DNA from: Penaeus vannamei
Lineage: Eukaryota; Arthropoda; Malacostraca; Decapoda; Penaeidae
Reading direction: 5' to 3'
DNA length: 10,000 bases
Assembly: GCF_042767895.1 (NCBI RefSeq)
Contig: NC_091555.1
Span: 15,150,702 to 15,160,701 of the forward strand
The translations under genes were made by a program, and so were the position numbers. Positions 7,691 through 10,000 of this stretch are shown here, in pieces. Under the pieces are notes generated by a model. It did no database searches. It had not been told where the DNA came from and saw nothing but the letters and a program-made list of their open reading frames with translations. How positions within the stretch are numbered: position 1 is the first letter of the stretch; every line of letters begins with the position of its first letter.

Positions 7691-8405
7691 CCCCACCTAT
7701 CCCTCCCATATCCCTCCCCCCACCCTTTCCTATCCCCATTTTCCTAGCCCTCCCCAACCCTTTCCTATCCCTCACCAACCCTTTCCTATCCCTCCCCTCA
7801 CCCTTTCCTATCCCTCCCCACCCTTTCCTATCCCTCCCCTCACCCTTTCCTATCCCTCCCCCCACCTTTCCTACCCCTCCCCTCACCCTTTCCTATCCCT
7901 CCCCTCACCCTTTCCTATCCCTCCCCACCCTTTCCTATCCCTCCCCTCACCCTTTCCTATCCCTTCCCCCACCTTTCCTACCCCTCCCCTCACCCTTTCC
8001 TTTCCCTCCCCTCACCCTTTCCTATACCTCCCCCCACCTTTCCTATCCTTCCCCCACCCTTTCCTATTCCTCCCCATCCTCACCTATCCCTCCCCCCACC
8101 CTTTCCTATCCCTCCCCCTACCCTTTCCTATCCCTCCCCCCACCCTTTCCTATCCCTCCCCCCACCCTTTCCTATCCCTCCCCCCTACCCTTTCCTATCC
8201 CTCCCCCCACCCTTTCCTATCCCTCCCCCCACCCTTTCCTATCCCTCCCCCCACCCTTTCCTATCCCTCCCCCCACCCTTTCCTATCCCTCCCCTCACCC
8301 TTTCCTATCCCTCCCCTCACCCTTTCCTATCCCTCCCCCACCCTTTCCTATCCCTCCCCCACCATTTCCTATCCCTCCCCCACCCTTTCCTATCCCTCCC
8401 CCAAC
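7691..8405. repeat. Minisatellite of about 31 units of 20-22 bp
   Basis: The unit core is CCCTTTCCTATCCCTCCCC followed by a variable CTCA, CCCA, CTA or A ending, giving lengths of 20, 21 or 22 bp. I count about 31 units from 7722 to 8403, with degraded copies from 7691. Units in the right half (about 8100-8300) are nearly identical; those at the left edge are more diverged. One irregular unit with an extra partial copy lies near 8066-8098. The G-rich minus strand carries many runs of three or more G (GGGGGG, GGG, GGG per unit), so it has repeated quadruplex potential. Because 22 leaves remainder 1 on division by 3, all three frames read much the same Pro/Ser/Leu/Phe peptide. The 450-residue open frame at 7666-9018 is therefore an artefact. 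Confidence 0.97.
7779..7992. repeat. Two copies of a 107-bp higher-order repeat within the minisatellite
   Basis: Five successive units of 22, 20, 22, 22 and 21 bp at 7779-7885 recur in the same order at 7886-7992. The marker variants keep exact spacing. The short unit TCCCTCCCCA occurs at 7811 and 7918, and the CTACCCC variant at 7871 and 7978, each 107 bp apart. The copies differ by few bases (for example CCCTCCCCCCA against CCCTTCCCCCA in the fourth unit). Confidence 0.9.
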
Positions 8406-8557
8406 CCCCACGATTCCGCGACACTTATTAAGATATGCAGATTTTTCACATTCATATGCCATAGTACTTCTGCCTCAGGCTCTTGCTCGTGTTCCTACTC
8501 TTTTTCTCCTTCCCCTTTCGTGTATCTCTCTCTTTCCCTCTTTCCCTTTTTTTCTAT
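8406..8557. other. Short mixed stretch grading into T-rich DNA
   Basis: About 75 bases of ordinary sequence follow the minisatellite (AACCCCCACGATTCCGCGAC, then AT-rich), before CTCTCTTTCCCTC-type pyrimidine sequence begins near 8500. No feature can be supported. Confidence 0.5.
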
Positions 8558-8734
8558 CTCTTTTTCTGTCTTCTATGTTTATGTCTTTCCCTCTTTTTCT
8601 CTCTTCTATGTCTGTTTTCCCCTTCCGTCTTTTTCTATCTTCTGTGTCTGTTTTCCTTTTCCCTCTTTTTCTGTCTTATGTGTCTGTTTTTCTTTTCCCT
8701 CTTTTTCTGTCTTTTATGTCTGTTTTCCCTTTAT
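8558..8734. repeat. 36-bp minisatellite, about five units
   Basis: The anchor CTCTTTTTCT (or GTCTTTTTCT) recurs at 8558, 8591, 8627, 8663 and 8699: one interval of 33 bp, then three of 36 bp. Each unit also has TATGTCTGTTTTCC or a close variant in its second half. Because 36 is a multiple of three, the translated frames show a 12-residue periodicity (Phe/Pro/Ser/Cys-rich). No start, splice site or conserved domain suggests real coding. Confidence 0.9.
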
Positions 8735-8737
8735 TTT

Positions 8738-8757
8738 GGGGGGTGGGGGTGGGAGGG
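8738..8757 (+). other. Isolated G-quadruplex motif
   Basis: Four G runs of 6, 5, 3 and 3 bases are separated by single bases T, T and A. They sit directly after the 36-bp minisatellite, in a strand that is otherwise almost all pyrimidine for hundreds of bases on both sides. Confidence 0.8.
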
Positions 8758-8759
8758 AT

Positions 8760-9535
8760 GGGTCTATTTTCTTCTTTCTTCTCTTTCAGTGTCGTTTATT
8801 CTATTTTTATTGTTTTTTTTTCTCTCTCTTTCTTACTTTCTTGCTTTCGGTCTTTACTGGTTCTCTTTTCCTCTTCCTTCCCTTTTCTCCCTTTTTCTTT
8901 ATGTCTTTGCCTCTTCTCTCTCTCTTTCCCCTTTTTCTTTTTAATTCTATTCTCCTCTAATTCTATTTTTCCCCTCTTCCTGTCCTTCAACGACGCTTCC
9001 TATATTTTGGACATTTAGATTTTCATTTTGTTTTCTTTTTTCGTCTTTCTCTCTTCGCTTTTCCCCTTTTTCCTCTCTTCTGTCCTTTTATATCAATCTT
9101 TTGTCTTCTTCTCTTCTACTTCTATTTCTCTTTATTTGCATCATCCTTATTTTCTTCTTGTTTTGGGCCATTTTTTGTTTTATCTGTTTTTGCTCCGCTT
9201 TTTTTTTTTTTTTTTTTTGTTCCCTTTTGTCAATTTCTTTCATTCTTTTATTTTTCTTTCTTTCTTTTTTGTCTTATTCAAAATCAATTTCACGTTTCCT
9301 CTATTTTGGAAATTTCGTTATTTTCGTGTGTTTTTTTCACACTTCTCCCTCTCGTTTGTTCTCTTCCCTCCACTTTTTTCTTCCTATTTCATGTCTTTCT
9401 ATTTCGTTCCTTTTTATCATCTTTTATCCTATCTCCTTTTTTGTTATGCTTTATTCTTATGATTTATTTATTTATTTGTGCAAGTTATATCTTTTTATCG
9501 TTAACATTATTTTTTAATCTTATTTAGTGTTTATT
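8760..9535. repeat. T-rich polypyrimidine low-complexity region
   Basis: The plus strand is mostly T and C (TTTTTCTTTC, CTCTTTCC and TTTCTTTCTT words), with a T20 run at 9199-9218. Several frames are open at once over the same bases (8483-8944, 8520-8960, 9028-9462, 9101-9517, 9306-9527). They all read as Phe/Leu/Ser polymers that mimic membrane proteins. Simultaneous openness of all frames, caused by the shortage of A, is the reason I reject them as genes. Confidence 0.85.
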
Positions 9536-9885
9536 ACAAATTTTGCCATTTTTTATTACATCATCCGTTTTATACATTCAGTCTTCATCATCTAACATTT
9601 ATTCCAACGTTTATCATTAGTATTCTTCTTAATCTTTATCAATTAGCATTTTCTCATCACTCTTCAAGTATAATTTTCATAATTCATCATCAAGGATTTA
9701 TCTTATATTTTAGTATTTAGTATTTATTATATCACTTCATCATTGACTTTATCATTCATCATTTAACATTTTTATCCTTTATCATTTAACATTAAAACTT
9801 ATCAACTTATTATCTAGTATTGATCTTAACATGTAGAATTTAGCATTCAGCATTATTTTTTTTAGCATTTAACATTTAGTATTGA
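9536..9885. repeat. Degenerate CATTTA/ACATTTA array, AT-rich
   Basis: Related words recur irregularly: CATCTAACATTTATT (about 9589), ATCATTTAACATTTTTAT (about 9758), ATCATTTAACATTAAAA (about 9782), TTAGCATTCAGCATTA (about 9840) and TTTAGCATTTAACATTTAGTA (about 9861). The common theme is an (A/T)(A/G)(T/A)CATT(T)A(A/G) unit of about 7-10 bp. It resembles an old simple repeat distinct from the ATTATC family, although it also contains TTATCAT words. Confidence 0.65.
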
Positions 9886-10000
9886 ATCCTGTGGCACCCT
9901 TGCACCCAACGCATCTTCATTCTTTCTTTCTTAACTCTTCATCCTTTTAAAATCTTTTAAAAAATGTGTTTTTCTTTTAGTTTTTTTATCGTATTTTCAG
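9886..10000. other. Unique AT-rich end of window, no gene seen
   Basis: A short non-repetitive stretch (CCTGTGGCACCCTTGCACCC) is followed by T-rich sequence with TTTTAAAATCTTTTAAAA at about 9946-9963. Nothing else can be supported. Confidence 0.5.

Noticed and set aside
7691..8405. CRISPR-like array
   Set aside because: The units are contiguous tandem copies with no unique spacers; the same holds for the 36-bp array at 8558-8734.
7666..9018. 450-residue proline-rich open frame
   Set aside because: It spans the 22-bp and 36-bp minisatellites and T-rich DNA; the same peptide is read in all three frames of the 22-bp array.
9028..9527. Hydrophobic Phe/Leu/Ser open frames resembling multi-pass membrane proteins
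   Set aside because: Three overlapping frames on one strand all look alike because T-rich, A-poor DNA lacks stops and encodes hydrophobic residues.

Overview
This window looks like eukaryotic, probably invertebrate, non-coding DNA, and is dominated by simple and low-complexity repeats. The mixture of long GATAAT-type arrays, (GT)n, (AC)n(GA)n and very long polypyrimidine and polypurine tracts is what I would expect from a genome with an extreme microsatellite load, such as a decapod crustacean (for example a penaeid shrimp). That assignment is inference from composition; no gene here fixes the taxon. There are no bacterial features: no operons, ribosome binding sites, tRNA, rRNA or CRISPR.

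Layout. Positions 1-114 (minus strand) hold the only stretch with a convincing protein-coding look: an exon fragment running off the left edge, preceded on its own strand by an acceptor-like site. A CpG-dense segment with a G14 run (about 198-420) and ordinary non-repetitive DNA follow, to about 730. An (AC)n(GA)n microsatellite lies at 732-792. A degenerate GATAAT-type array covers about 1020-1440, then AT-rich unique sequence to 1900, and a very long (GT)n tract at 1932-2074.

From 2199 to about 5290 the DNA is almost entirely a degenerate GATAAT/GATAAC/AATGAT array whose strand orientation flips several times. At its left end, exactly at a flip, lies a compact non-array element (2281-2362). 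It has a 6-bp hairpin, a unique GC-containing core, a GTTN tetranucleotide array and near-perfect 11-bp inverted ends.

From 5290 to 6062 the plus strand is almost pure pyrimidine, and from 6316 to 7000 almost pure purine. The two tracts face each other across a 250-bp non-repetitive island. A C-rich/A21 stretch and a short ATC/ATT block follow. From 7260 to 9530 the plus strand is again pyrimidine-rich. It includes a minisatellite of about 31 units of 20-22 bp (7691-8405) with an internal 107-bp higher-order duplication, and a smaller 36-bp minisatellite (8558-8734) ending against a G-quadruplex motif. The last part (9540-9885) is AT-rich with a degenerate CATTTA/ACATTTA repeat.

Many long open frames exist, but nearly all are consequences of composition: the arrays lack stop codons and give Ile/Met/Asn, His/Thr, Pro/Ser/Leu/Phe or Arg/Glu/Gly polymers in several frames at once. 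I do not call them genes. I found no gene system; the points of interest are structural, namely the hairpin element, the strand switches, the facing purine/pyrimidine tracts and the higher-order minisatellite.
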